The translations under genes were made by a program, and so were the position numbers. Below the pieces are notes generated by a model. It was not told the DNA's origin, ran no database searches, and saw only the letters and a program-made list of their open reading frames with translations. Shown here one piece after another: positions 10,993-21,700 of a stretch of 64,000 nucleotides of DNA (within the stretch, counting starts at the first letter, position 1; every line of letters starts with the position of its first letter). The stretch lies in contig JBNGIS010035630.1 of NCBI GenBank assembly GCA_049999725.1, positions 22,156-86,155 on the forward strand, given 5' to 3'. This DNA comes from Haplomitrium mnioides. Its lineage: Eukaryota; Marchantiophyta; Haplomitriopsida; Calobryales.

Positions 10993-11581
10993 GTAGGATC
11001 CCTTCTCTTACCACAAAGAAACACTTTCCAGGGTGCAGCCGTAGCCTCGTTTTCCTGCAACGCTGAAATGTGAGTCGCACATACTCCTCGTGATCTTTCA
11101 CCTTGCCATACACCACGAAGTCCTCTATGAAGATCTTGACAAACTTTATGAGCTAGTTACGAAACATATTCACCATTAATCGCTGGAATGTACTAGAAGC
11201 ATTGCAAAGACCAAATGGCATCCTACAAAATGCAAACACTCCCCACTTTGTCGTAAAAGCAGTTTTCAGTTGGTCCTCCTCCCATATCCACATGTGATTG
11301 TAACCGGAGTACCCATCCATGAAATTGTACACTTCTTGGCCCGCCACCAGTTCCAGCTTATCGTCAGTGAAGGGTAGGGGGTAGTGGTCGTTCTTTGTGG
11401 CCGCATTCAGCTTGCAGAAATCCTCGCAAACCCTAATTTTTGGTTTCCCGTCCAAACCCGCCTTCTTTGGCACCACTACCAAAGGGGACACCCACTCGTT
11501 CTTCAGAACAAGATATATGAACCCTGCCTTTAGGAGCTTATCCACTTTCTCCTCAACAAGCAGAGAGAAGCGTAGGTTCAT
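10993..11581 (-). pseudogene. G1 reverse transcriptase fingers and palm
   Basis: The frame from 11581 gives EKVDKLLKAGFIYLVLKNEWVSPLVVVPKK, then KIRVCEDFCKLNAATKNDHYPLPF, MDGYSGYN with the first catalytic Asp, and WGVFAFCRMPFGLCNASSTFQRLM, ending in a stop at 11153. The next piece (11152-10993) continues with the active site, which reads Phe-Ile-Glu-Asp-Phe instead of Phe-x-Asp-Asp-Phe, so one catalytic Asp is replaced by Glu. It then gives RLRLHPGKCFF. This is the polymerase core of the gypsy Pol protein and is dead by stop, frameshift and active-site change. Confidence 0.9.
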
Positions 11582-12010
11582 TCGGTATTGCGCTGCCTTA
11601 CGGGGGTCGCATCGACCTCCAAATCAATTCGATTCTCCTCTAATTCTCTAAGCACGTCCTTCATACCTGTATGACTCCATGCAAATATGCCACTGTAATT
11701 TGCTAGGGTCTGCATGAAAGTTCTCTCAGCTCCTCTGTTTAGGACAAAGCCAAGCTGGAATATCCTCCCAACGGAAACCGTTATCTCTCGGTACTGCTCC
11801 GCCCTAATGACCTCCACTTTGTTCCTGTTCATGGAATCACAATATGACTCCAAGTGGGTGAGCCTTAGGCCCTCTGCAGCAGGCTTCTTGTCATGTTCCC
11901 TTATCCCCCCTTGGTGGTCAACCTCCCTTGAAATGATGGTTGCAGCCGACTCCACTATTCGATTGGTTTCATGGCTGGAAGTGGATGCCTTTGACTCCCC
12001 TTTTTAGGTA
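11578..12010 (-). pseudogene. G1 protease-RT linker
   Basis: The open piece 11955-11578 encodes the region that precedes RT in all three gypsy families here. Recognisable stretches are QTLANYSGIFAWSHTGMKDV and RELEENRIDLEVDATPVRQ, which match the usual gypsy pre-RT motif (F-AW-HxDM-GI...H-L). It overlaps the RT frame by four bases in another phase, so a frameshift separates them. Confidence 0.8.
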
Positions 12011-12229
12011 GGTCCAGCATTGAGGATTGACAATCCTGACCCTACTTCCTTTGTTTCCCAAACCTCAAATAAAGAGGTCTCCAACTGATTCACTTTTGTT
12101 TCAGCCTTGCCCACAAAATCTGCCTATGTCATGTCGCTCACCAATTTCAACCAGTAAGTGTCCTCGTCCTCCGACTCTTCTTCCATTAACCACTCAGTGT
12201 CGTACTCTTTGTCCTTTGTGGTCTCCCCC

Positions 12230-12890
12230 TAATATGGAACAGGTCCGTAATGCACCACGGTCTTTCTTGGCCCGAACACTAATATATCACTTTGGCACCA
12301 TATAACCACGACCTTCTAATTAACACATGGTATAGGGAACTCCTAGCCGGCCTTATAACCAGGTAGTTCAGGGCAAACTCCTTTCCTCCAATCTAGGTTG
12401 GCACCTTCAGCAAGGCCCCCAAGGGCTTAACCCTAGACCTGTGAGCCAACCACATAATTGTTTCGGTTGGTTGGAAAGTCTTGAAGCCAAGACGGTGGGA
12501 GGTCTCCTGAACCATGATATTCACTCATGCCCCTCCATCCACACGCATCAAGGACAGAGTACACCTTGCAATCTGGATGTCTATCTCAGTGGCTCCTTTA
12601 TCCTTATAGATCATCCTCAAGTCGGCAGTGGTGCCCACCGTGGGGAGCTTCCTTTTCCACCTAGTGCTTATGAGTAGCTCCTAGAGCTGCCTCTTGTATA
12701 TCGGACTGTCCTTGATCAACTCACCCACTGTCGTTGTGACCAGGCAGTCCTTTACATCCCTTTGGATGATGTAGGGCACAAGAGGGTTGGGCGTTGGTGG
12801 GGGCGCCGAGTCTTGTTTCGCGTGCTCGACGGCATTTTTACGATTGACCTTGTGCAGGGTCTTATCAGCCACTTGCTGAGTTCTAGCTGC
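12230..12890 (-). pseudogene. G1 retropepsin-like protease
   Basis: The open piece 12872-12681 carries the N-terminal stretch shared by all gypsy copies here (YIIQRDVKDCLVTTTVGELIKDSPIYKRQL). After a stop the frame continues to the active site near 12537, reading Val-Asp-Gly-Gly-Ala, then a stop, then VNIMVQETSHRLGF. Downstream sequence matches the substrate-binding C-terminal part but has frameshifts. The Asp-Gly-Gly form departs from the common Asp-Ser/Thr-Gly triad and is shared by other copies in the window. Confidence 0.8.
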
Positions 12891-14536
12891 CTATAGGGCC
12901 TCCAGTTGCTTCTTCACTTCCTCCTCCTTCTTCGGATAGAATAACTTAGGGTGCTCCCTCTTGTAATCTGAATCCTCCTCAGTGAGGAGCATGTTTGCAG
13001 TCCTCTCCTTCTTCCGAGCCTGCTTGGCTTTCCTCTTTGCTTGGCCCTAGCTGCTGCCGTGGTGGCCACTCTGTAGCAGTCCTCTTCCACCACCATCTCC
13101 ACTCTTGGAAGTTCTGTCCTATGCTCCCAAGCGGTGGTCACCAAGTTGATTGCTGTCGAAGGTGGTGCCTGCTAGGCCGGATTGGAAGGCAACTCTTGCC
13201 TTCTAGGGTGGGGACAATTACTAACCAGATGCCCTTCCTTCTTGCAGTTGGTACATAATGAGGCTGGCATGCCATATCCTTGCTTCTTGGGCTCCAAACA
13301 ATTAGGGGAAATGTGGCCTAGCTGCCCACAATTCCAACATACCATCACCCTTGTCTAGTTTGGACCGGTCCTTGACCCTTCTGTTTGAGCATGCCCCCAT
13401 GTTGCTGATTGGCCAGGCACTAGATTGACCGGTCTGCCTACCATCGTTCGGGGCTGGCTGACCACCTGGTACACGAGCTCGGGTGGGTCTTCTTGCACAT
13501 ACTCCACCTCTTCATGGCACCACTCGGGTGGATCCTCCCTTACATAATGAACATGTGTCCCATCCATAGGACATTCTTGTGGGGAGTGCCCATAGGTTCT
13601 GCACTTCACACACCATACATACGCTCTTCGTGCCAACAATGTTTTTCCCTCTAGCTTCAGGCCTACAAAATGGATTGTCATGGCCTCCAATTTTGCATTA
13701 ATCTCCTCTATGGGGTCTTTCACCCCCCTCCTTTTGCTGGTCTCTACCCCAACGCCTCTATCATGGCACCGATGGGCCTTTCTCTCCTTGGCCTCCTTAT
13801 GCTTGTCATGTTTCTTGCCCCTCTTCTCTTTGGGCTCTTTTTTCTTCCAGCTCCTCTTCTTCTTTCGCCTCTTATGAGACCTTTCATCCTATGAGATTTC
13901 AGGGCTGCTCTCGCTCTCCGACTTAGACTCTGAAGAGGAACTAGCGTCAAAGCTATCCTCTTGACTAGAACTCTCCGAAGAAATGTCAAACTCATCCCTC
14001 CTCTTCGTCTTTCTCTTCGAGCTTGCCACCTCAGCCTTGATATAGAATTGGGCTTCTTCCATTGCTTGTTCAAGGCATGTGGGTTTGGATCTCCTCACCC
14101 AGGCCCCTAAACTTTCGGGCAGTGCTAAAATGAACTAGGAGGTAAGCATCCCATCTAATGCAGGGGGGTTGATCTTCCGGGCCAGTTGCTAGAATCGTTG
14201 TAGAAATTTCCGCACTGATTCGGTTTTCTTCATCTCCATTTGGCCAATCTTGATCAAGGCCTCCGATTCCACTCATATTTTCCTGAATTCCTTCAGGAAG
14301 GTTACCTTGAAAGTGTCCTAATTCTTTTTGGTGGCCTCTGGTAAAGTTTGCTACCAGGGACTAGCCTCTCCCTTCAACACCCCAGGTAAAATGACCTCCT
14401 CGATGAGGTTCTCTCCATTGGCTCAAGTTGTGCCCTCAAACTCATCCAACCACTCATCAGGATACTCTATGGTAGATCCCTGAAATGTTTTGTATCTGAA
14501 CCATGACCTCTGTGTCACATGTTCTATATTGGCCAT
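12891..14536 (-). pseudogene. G1 Gag polyprotein with three CCHC knuckles
   Basis: The likely start is the ATG at 14536 (MANIEHV, matching MANLV in other copies), followed by FRYKTFQG and DEWLDEFE, the beginning of the capsid-type Gag domain. Further on come a Ser/Glu/Asp-rich tract (about 14000-13890: SSESSSQEDSFDASSSSESKSESES), a Lys/Arg-rich tract, and knuckle 1 at 13612-13571 (C-2-C-4-H-4-C, CVKCRTYGHSPQEC). Knuckle 2 is at 13339-13298 (CWNCGQLGHISPNC) and knuckle 3 at 13255-13214 (CTNCKKEGHLVSNC). All three knuckles keep their ligands. Gag would coat and package the element RNA. The frame is broken in several places between 14420 and 14100. Confidence 0.85.
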
Positions 14537-14753
14537 TGGGGTGGTGGGTTGTATGGAACAAGGAGCTCTAACCGCAATTCCCAAGCTTCTTCCCCTTCTG
14601 AGCAAGATCCTTCCTTTATCTAAACAGGTCAACCACCTTGGATGATCTCCTTCCACTTTTGGTGCTAGGCTGCTCCCAGAGTTCCAGAATTCTTTCCCTG
14701 GCTCCACTATTCACTTAACAAAATAATGCAAGGTTAATCTCCAGAACTCTTTT

Positions 14754-14771
14754 GTCCCACCACGATTGCCA
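14754..14771 (-). other. G1 putative primer binding site
   Basis: On the minus strand TGGCAATCGTGGTGGGAC starts ten bases inside the 5' LTR, the expected place and TGG start for a tRNA primer site. It differs from the site of families B and P (TGGYGCTAGAAKGAGG). I cannot assign the tRNA. Confidence 0.5.
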
Positions 14772-14781
14772 GAAAAATGTT

Positions 14782-17700
14782 TGTTAGCCATGTGGTAAAA
14801 CCCTTATCTCCTTTCCGACCGATTTACACGCATTTAAGAGCTGACTTGTGTTTCGGGACCTTTTATGGGAGGGCCTTTGCACCAATTTGACCCCAACGCC
14901 TACTTACCCACTCTGGAGTAACTACCAACCCGCCATACAACAACCAAGGACAACACATTCATTCACACATCCACAACCAACACCTACTCTTCCGTTGCAA
15001 CCAATAGACCCGAATAGCATTTCATAATATTTCAGTGGTCCATAGTTAATCCCACTTTAATGAGCCTCTAGCTTGTCCTCCTTCCAATGCCAACAGATGC
15101 AAGTCACACCCCTTGGTTAGGCCTAAACCTCTAATGGTGCCACTTTGGAAGAGAGTGGCAAACAAAACAGGGGATTTGATTCTTGTATGAGATGGCCTAG
15201 TTGCAAGTTATCTCCTTGAGGTCTTAAGAAGTTCCTCTTTACCTCCCAGCCCTTTTCATTGACCAACAATTGCTTTAGCAGCAAACTTGCTCATTCACAC
15301 TCACTTCCCAACTGCACACATAAATAGACTGAGGTACCGCTAAAGGCAATCTGAAATATAATTCGGGAGTCCACAATTGGACCCAATCACCTTGTAAACA
15401 AAATGAGAACAAATCCTAGCGTCTGAAATACCACAATTCAATGTTAAAGACTCTAGCTTCCCCTTCGCAGGGTGTTCTCGGGGTCTAAACAAGTGGAATG
15501 TAGGTGTACTCCAAATTCTAAGAGCTTCACAAAAAATACAAATAGAGCACAAATCTAACTAATGCACACGAACATAGATATGAGCACATGTACGCTGCTT
15601 TGCCAACATTGTAGGCCCTTCAACGTCCCAAGATCCAAGCTTTCCAGCAGAATTCACTTCACCTCGAATCAGGAACTCCAATCTTCCTTCAATTCCCCAA
15701 CCACGTACTCTCCTCCTAATAGTTTTTCTACTTTTCTTGCGAGAAGCCCTGAATTTACTTCCTCATGCTCAAAAGAGGATTTCTTTAATTTCCACCTTTG
15801 GAAGACAGTCACCTTGATTGGTGGCCACCCACTCCACCACAAGATTTGAATGGATCTTCTTCACAGTGTGCGGGCACTAACGCAACCACTCCTCTCTTGG
15901 CTCCACTTGGGAAATTCGACCAAAAACACCCCCGAGCGCCCTTGGGATTGATGCTCCTCCACAGACGATGTTAAGACAACCCCAAGATCCCCCCTTAGCA
16001 GCCTCTCCCGAATTCAAGACAAAAAGAATCCCCTTCAGCTTCAAGTAGCAATACACCTTCAAATGTTGGTCCACCTGCAGCGATGAGTACACTTGGATTG
16101 CTTGAGACTCTAGAGCTCCACGCGCAACGATTCTCAGTGCCCCTCTAGTCCACCTCCACCCCCGCTAGTCCCCTTGCACAAGTCCACTTGCCTCCCGTGA
16201 ATCTTCTCTTGAATTCTTTCCTCCTTTCCTTGCTGCGTTTTCCTCTCGAAGATAGCTTGCACACCTCAATTTTGCATATTCATTAACCCCCCAAACATCG
16301 CAGCAACCCAATCTAAAACCCCTTATGTGTGCACATCCCCCTCCAGCGTTTCTTGTTAAAGATCGTCTCTTTCCTCCCCGTGGGACTTGGTCATTTTTCC
16401 CATTAGCAACTATTTCTTGGCGCGGTGACACCTGTCAGTACGGTCAAGGGCTGGTCCGCAATTCAACGGGGTGCCCCGCAGTTCCACCATGTCACGGTAA
16501 GACCACCTCAGTGGAGATCGAAGGTATGTCATGATGTACGCTGATCTATATTAGTGAATCGAGGAAGGTGAGGGAGTCACTACTTGTTTGCCCCGACGTA
16601 GTAATCTTGGTGACGATCCAAAGCCTCTGAAGGGATCTGTTCTGCAGCGAGATCCGAAGATATACGTCCAAAGAGTGATAGGCCCGCTAATCAACCAGCA
16701 GATTGAATGCCCGGCGTATCTTGCAGACTGATCCTCAGCAATCCGTTGGCCGATCTACAATTTTCCTAGGTTGCTCCTCAATTTCCCTTTGGCTGCCTAC
16801 CCCCTGCCACGTCTCCGAAATTCTCCATGGACTCCTGCAAAGCGCCATGTTTCCGCTGCCTCCCACGGACTGCTCCAAGGCCGCCACATTTCCGATTTCG
16901 CGCCGTACGCCGCCGCCCGCAAGGTGGAAGTTGGATAGCCACTGCCCCCTTGATTTTGAAGTTGACAACCTTCCAATGGATCCCGCAGACTCCTCCCATT
17001 CTGCCACGTCTCCGAAATTCTCCACGGACTCATGCAAGGCTGCCACGTTTCCGATGTCACGCCGTCCACCGCCACTCGCAAGGTGGAAGTTGGACCGTCG
17101 CTGCCCCTTTGATTTCAAAGTTGATTGCCTTCGGATGGATCCAGTGGACTCCTCACAGTGTGCCACATCTTCGATGTCTCCCACGGATTCCTTGAAGTCA
17201 CCATGTCTCCGAAATTCTCCACGGACTCCTACAAGGGTGCCACGTTTTCCATGTCGTGCTGTCCATCGTTGCCCCCTTGATTCCGAATTTGACTGCCTTC
17301 CGATGGATCCCACAAACTCCTCACAGTCTGCCACGTCTCTGATGTCTCTGACGGATTCTCCTAAGTCGCCACATCTCCGAAATTCTCCACGGACTCCTGC
17401 AAAGTGCCACGTTTCCGCTGACTCCCTCAAAGTGTACCTTTCGAGGTTTCCCACGAACACCTCCTAAGATGCCACGTTTCCGCTGTCTCCTCCGGATTCC
17501 CCAAAGTCACCACATCCTCGAAGTTCTCCACGGACACCTCCTAGGCTGCCACGTCTATGATGTCGCGTAGTCTTGTGCTGCCCGCAAAGTGGAAGTTGGA
17601 CCACCATAGTTGATCTGACTTTTTGAAGTTGACTCAAGGATCCAAAGTAGACTAACTCCTGAAATATCCCGCGGAATCCTTCTAAGTTAAACCTTCCGTA

Positions 17701-18414
17701 GCATCCCTCGGCTCCTTTGAAGCCGCCACGTTTTGGAAGTCTTCCATAGCTTGCTCCAAAGTTGCCACGTCTCCAAAGTTTCTCTCGGACTCCGCCCAGT
17801 GTTCTCTCAGACTCGCTGCGTTCAAAGTGTCAGTTTTCGACTTCCGCCTTGCTTACATCCTCAGTGCAGCTGCCTCCATATCAATTCCTTCCAACCCCCC
17901 TTTGCGCGATTCTTCTCCTTGTTGCGAAGCTCCCACTGCGACAAATCTCTCCTCCTCGAATCCTTTCGGGTCTCCTCCTTCCCTACTCGCGTCCTTGCTG
18001 GGTTTATGGCCTTCTTGCAGCCCCTGGATCAATCCGCTCGCATTCTGCCAACTCTCTCATCAACGACCTGCCCCGCCCTGATTTCCTCCTTGGCATCTGA
18101 AATTCCTCTCCCTCTTTCTTGCTCACTCAGCCCTGCTTCCATCTTGATTTGCTACGAGTCCATATGCACCACCTTGCTTGCATTCCTTTTTCATCTAACT
18201 CCTCTCAATTTCAAAGGGCTCCTCCATTGAAGTGCATGATTCGTGACATAAAATGGGGAAAACGGAAAAGGAAAGGACAAGGAGAGAGGGAAGAGAGGGG
18301 AAGGATGGAATGATAAAAAAATATAACAAAATAATATAAACTGAAAGAATAAACTAAACTTTAAGCTCAGTAATCACAAAATTTAGAAAAAAACTCAAAA
18401 ACACCCGACCGACA
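14782..18414 (-). repeat. G1 5' LTR
   Basis: About 3.6 kb, starting TGTTAGCCATG and ending GACCGACA on the plus strand. It is colinear with 4861-8771. Differences from the 3' LTR include a shorter tandem array (GTGGAAG landmarks at 16924 and 17083, 159 bp apart, then a deleted unit near 17260) and gap-free sequence where the other copy has gaps. Open frames at 16703-17467 (both strands) follow the repeat and are not genes. Confidence 0.9.
16800..17560. repeat. Satellite-like tandem repeat in G1 5' LTR
   Basis: Repeated ccacggactcctgcaa, gccacgtttccgatgtc and gtggaagttgga blocks, in the same strand and order as in the 3' LTR array but with fewer whole units. Near 17250-17280 a unit has lost its GTGGAAG segment. 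This copy-number difference between two LTRs that began identical shows post-insertion slippage or recombination. Confidence 0.75.
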
Positions 18415-18617
18415 TGATGCTCTAAGTGGTTGTGCCATGTGAGGGCTGCAAAGATTGGTGTCGTAGAGACATGATGTGAGCAAATTTTGGTACTATACAG
18501 GCCAAGTGGGGATAACAAGAATGATTCTTGTAAGTCAAAGCCTGTTGCTATTGGACTCAAGATATGGAGGACTTCTGTGTCTTGAAAAAGTTTGGTTTGA
18601 ATGTGTAAAGTGTTTTG
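18415..18617 (-). pseudogene. Copia GAG-pre-integrase, first half
   Basis: The minus-strand frame gives LTWHNHLEHH just before the G1 boundary, a variant of the WHxRLGH motif that opens the GAG-pre-integrase domain. The His-Cys continuation lies at 4845-4780 on the other side of G1. Upstream the frame runs back towards the protease with a frame break. Confidence 0.8.
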
Positions 18618-18870
18618 TCATATATCTTGGAAACTGATGAGGTTTTTGGTTGCTGCAGGTGCATAAATGGTGAATTGGATATCCAATTTGGTGACGTTTG
18701 GAAAGAGTATAATGGCTGGACCATGTCTTTCTTTAATTTGATTGTGGCCGGTGATCATGGTCATAGGCCTGAAAGAAGGTTTAATCGATGACAAGTTATT
18801 TTGGTCTTGCAATATAGTGTTCGAAGATCCGCTATCTACAATGCAGCTTATCTCATATTTTTTTTCCTTG
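18618..18870 (-). pseudogene. Copia aspartic protease
   Basis: The minus strand encodes Ile-Val-Asp-Ser-Gly-Ser-Ser-Asn at about 18840-18815, the DSG active site of copia protease. It continues with a variable stretch and the conserved end YAPAATKNLISFQDI (the usual VP-x-x-x-x-NLLS motif). The segment is open from 18812 to 18618. It would cleave the copia polyprotein. Unlike the gypsy proteases in this window it has the standard Asp-Ser-Gly. Confidence 0.85.
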
Positions 18871-19019
18871 GTTTGAAAAAGAGGAGTGAGTCATGTGACT
18901 CTTAGGATGTAGATTGTATGATGGATATTCATCCATGTGTGTCAATTCCAATAAGTTACGGTGTACCTCATTATTGAAAGTTTAATGCTCTGTTGGTATA
19001 GGCGTGCTAGGTGTGCAGG

Positions 19020-19075
19020 TACCTTGCAAGTAGGCTAACTGTGGCTACAAGTGCCACAGCGATTGCAGAATGTTT
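19020..19075 (-). pseudogene. Copia Gag CCHC zinc knuckle, interrupted by a stop
   Basis: One minus-strand frame reads Cys-Asn-Arg-Cys-Gly-Thr-Cys-Ser-His-Ser-stop-Pro-Thr-Cys. The spacing is the exact CX2CX4HX4C knuckle with one stop codon inside. It lies between Gag and protease as expected. The surrounding 18871-19430 is the poorly conserved nucleocapsid part, with no separate gene. Confidence 0.7.
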
Positions 19076-19429
19076 GTGGTTGGCACGAATGAGCTTGAGT
19101 TTGTCGACCTCTATTGGGTTGCCTGCCTCCTCTATTGGTCCATGTACGTTGTTGAGCGCATTCTGGTGTTGCCGATCTGCGACACTCAGTATGTCAATCC
19201 CTATTGTTGGGGGTCAAAGGTCAACTAGTGTTTGGGTGGGTGGTGCTCCCCCTAAATCTGGAGTGTCCCCTTCCTCTGCCTATGGAGAAATCGTTGTTTA
19301 TGGAGCGGGGATATTGTCTAGTCCCTGTATAGTGTGATTTAGGGTTTTGTGGAGGTGCGGCAGACCTTGGGGGTCATTTCTTCGCATTTTCCATGAGGAG
19401 GAGTTCATGCTTTTCAGCAAGTAGTATGT

Positions 19430-19938
19430 ATGCTATGAGTTCAGAGTATCAAGTGAATTGCATGTTGTGATATTGTGATGCTAGAATGAGATTGCTCATA
19501 GGGAAAGTCGATATAGTCTTCTCAATTTGCTCTTCGTTAGTCATGGGATGACCACAGATTGCCAATTGTGAGACAATGCAGAACAATTCACTATTGTAAT
19601 TGACTATGGGCGTATGGTCTTGAACGTGGAGATTAATCCAGTCGTGTCTTGCTAAAGGGAGGATATGCTTGCTAGATGATAAAATCGTAATCTTAGTTCT
19701 TCCCAAAGTAGGTAGGGACTGTTGTAGTTCAGGTATTGGAGTCTAAAAGGTTCTACTAGATGGTGTCGAATCAAAATGAGGGCTCTCGCTGCATCACGAG
19801 GGCTTATCTCGTCATTCGTGTTGAGTATTTCACGAATGCCCTTTATGTCATGTATGTTGTGACATCTAGTGACCATGATGAATAATTGGAGCCGTCCAAT
19901 CTCAGTGCGTAGAATTTCAGAGATGCTATAGATGCCAT
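19430..19938 (-). pseudogene. Copia Gag (UBN2-type) N-terminal region
   Basis: The start is the ATG at 19938. The first 30 codons give MASIASLKFYALRLDGSNYSSW, the typical N-terminus of plant copia Gag, and then hit a stop. A one-base frameshift moves to the frame 19876-19652 (RDAARALILIRHHL, LWEELRLRF). Another moves to 19706-19449 (LPLARHDWINLHVQDHTPIVNYNSELF, CGHPMTNEEQIEKTISTF). These match the UBN2 Gag motifs W-x-x-L-x-x-Q-D and EKTLSTF. I see no promoter or LTR directly upstream. Confidence 0.85.
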
Positions 19939-21490
19939 TTGCAGGTCAGTGCTCTATTTTTTTGGGAATACTTGTAAATAAGTGAGGTGAACCAGAATAT
20001 CTTACGAATGCAGCGGCAGGGTCAGGGCGGCAATTGTTCTGTTCTTTATACAGGTTGGTGATCGATCCAAAATTCGGTTGATCACAGACCCGTGTACCTG
20101 CTTATGTTTTCCGCTTTAAGTGAAAAAATGAAAATCTGAAACAAAACACAGGAAAGAATCGATTGAATGCAAGTCAATTGGTATATACTACCAAAAAAAT
20201 AAATGAGAAATTGATATTGCTCATAGATAAAGAGACTACCTTGTATGGATGTGTATCTACTCCTACTGGTAGGCCTATAGTGTGTCCTCCCCAATCTTTT
20301 CCGTGTAAGAGCCTAGTGCCCCCAATCTTTGTTGTGCCGCTCTGCAACGCTTATTCTGGAAAAAGGACGAGATATGAAGTGTTGCAAGTATGACGAGATA
20401 TTGGGTTTTACTCGTGGAGGTAACAGGGGTCAAGGTTTTTGGTTGGTATAAGTCGTCTGAGTCTCTACCAGAAATATTTCAGAGTCAAAGAGTATATCCC
20501 CTCTAAGGGTTGGATTTGTTTATAGAGAAAAGAATCAATAAAAAATAAGCAAGAGTGGGTTGAAAAGATTGAACATTGGCGTTTTGGAAAATAAAGTGAA
20601 AGAACTTGACGTGACAAGATGTAGGTTGCCCTTGCGTTGGATGTCGATATAGTTATGTGTAGCAGCCTATGTGAAAGTATCTCTCACCAAAGATATATGT
20701 GACTGTGTCGTTGTTCAGAAAGGAGTCAAAATCACTGGAGTTTGCGTTGCCGCATAGATAGATAAGTGAAAATTGTGCACTCTGGGAGTAGACAAAAATA
20801 GGTAGGGTCTGATGTCAAGGTCACACATTGGTGTCAGATTGTATAAGGCGTTCGATGCAGGTAGGTGTAGAAATGCCTTGTCTCCCCTTGGTTTGTGATG
20901 GTGCTTCTGTCGTAAAAGACACCTAGGTTGTCGCTGAGTGACGGTAGAGAACCACAAGCAAGAAAGAGGGTAAACGAAGAATGAAAAAGGAATAATGAGA
21001 AGGTGGCAAGCTTGTATGCTTATCCTTCAGTGTTAGAGAGGAACGAAAAAGGGTAAGAGGAAAGAATGAAAAAGTTGAGTATAGGGGTGGAATAGCAAGC
21101 CTTTAACCCTGGTGTCAAAGAAGAGTGGGTGTACCCGTTGTCGCTATTGTTTGCGCTAAATAGTTCTCAACAATGAGAAGGAGAAAATGCAAATCTCATG
21201 AAGAACCACGAACATAAGAAAAAAGAGAGAAAATGATAGTTTGTGCGTAAGTGAGAGGTTAGTATAGATGTGTAGCAATGGAAACACAAAAAAAAGGGAA
21301 AAATACGACCTGGTACATGTTGTCAAAGAGTAAGGAGGATGGAAATCTTTATTCCGCCCTAGGTGAGGGACAAAAGGCAAACAAGAATGATACAATGTGG
21401 ATCGACCTCGGGCAAGCACAAAATGTTGAGGTGCTCTCTTGAGGTCGACGAATGGAGAAAAGAGCAAACTAATGATGTTGTAACTGTGTG
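19939..21490. other. Copia leader and unassigned A/G-rich sequence
   Basis: The first 100-150 bp is presumably the copia leader. Beyond about 20100 I find no LTR end, no domain and no open frame above background. The sequence is A/G-rich with runs such as gtgaaaaaatgaaaa and aagaaagagggtaaacgaag. The nearby 52-bp repeat suggests it could be an untranslated or LTR part of an unidentified element. Confidence 0.4.
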
Positions 21491-21700
21491 GAGGTTGTCA
21501 AATAAAGAAAAAAGATATTACTGCAACATCACATGAGGAAGTGAGGTCGCCAAACACAAAATAAGATATCACCCACAACGTCGCAGGAGGAAGTGGGGTT
21601 GCCGAACTAAGAAGAAGAAATCACCCATAACGTTGCAGGAGAAAGTGAGGTCGCCAAACAGAGAAGAAGGGGCTAAATGCGCGGTTGCCGAACGAAAAAT
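21491..21700. repeat. 52-bp tandem repeat, about 3.6 copies
   Basis: The landmark gaggtTGTC/gaggtcgcc/ggggttgcc recurs at 21491, 21543, 21595 and 21647, exactly 52 bp apart. Each is followed by aaa-rich sequence, atatcaccca, acgtcgcaggag and gaagtg. The last copy is partial. No protein link is visible. Confidence 0.85.

Larger units (their letters stand above)
4861..18414 (-). mobile_element. Ty3/gypsy element G1, complete with two LTRs, nested in copia
   Basis: The boundaries are set by long LTRs at both ends that begin TGTCAGCC / TGTTAGCC and end CGACA. A purine tract lies inside the left LTR and a primer-site-like sequence inside the right one. The flanks carry a near-perfect target duplication, agatg on the left and tgatg on the right. 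Removing the element plus one copy of GATG rejoins the GAG-pre-integrase frame of the surrounding copia element, which confirms the insertion. Internal order on the minus strand is gag, protease, RT, RNase H, integrase. RNase H before integrase is the gypsy order. I see a GPY/F-like end but no chromodomain, which suggests a non-chromovirus lineage (Tat/Athila-like), with low certainty. Many stops make it non-autonomous. Confidence 0.95.
870..19938 (-). mobile_element. Ty1/copia retrotransposon, split by nested gypsy element G1
   Basis: Read on the minus strand, the domains run Gag (19938-19430), CCHC knuckle (about 19070-19030), protease (18860-18620), GAG-pre-integrase (18560-18415). After a 13.5-kb interruption they continue with integrase (4860-4092), reverse transcriptase (3534-2400) and RNase H (2099-1421). 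Protease-integrase-RT-RNase H is the diagnostic copia order. Removing G1 leaves about 5.5 kb, normal for a full-length copia element. The 3' LTR is visible at 870-995. I could not find a matching 5' LTR or a TGGTATCAGAGC-type primer site upstream of Gag, so the 5' end is lost or too diverged. Several frameshifts and stops mean it is dead. Confidence 0.9.

Noticed and set aside
16703-17467. Opposite-strand open frames of about 240-250 codons in the G1 5' LTR
   Set aside because: Both strands are open over the same repeat, the products are low-complexity echoes of one unit, and the other LTR does not preserve the same frames.
20100-20400. Copia 5' LTR just upstream of Gag
   Set aside because: No match to the 126-bp 3' LTR and no TGGTATCAGAGC-like primer site found on the minus strand.
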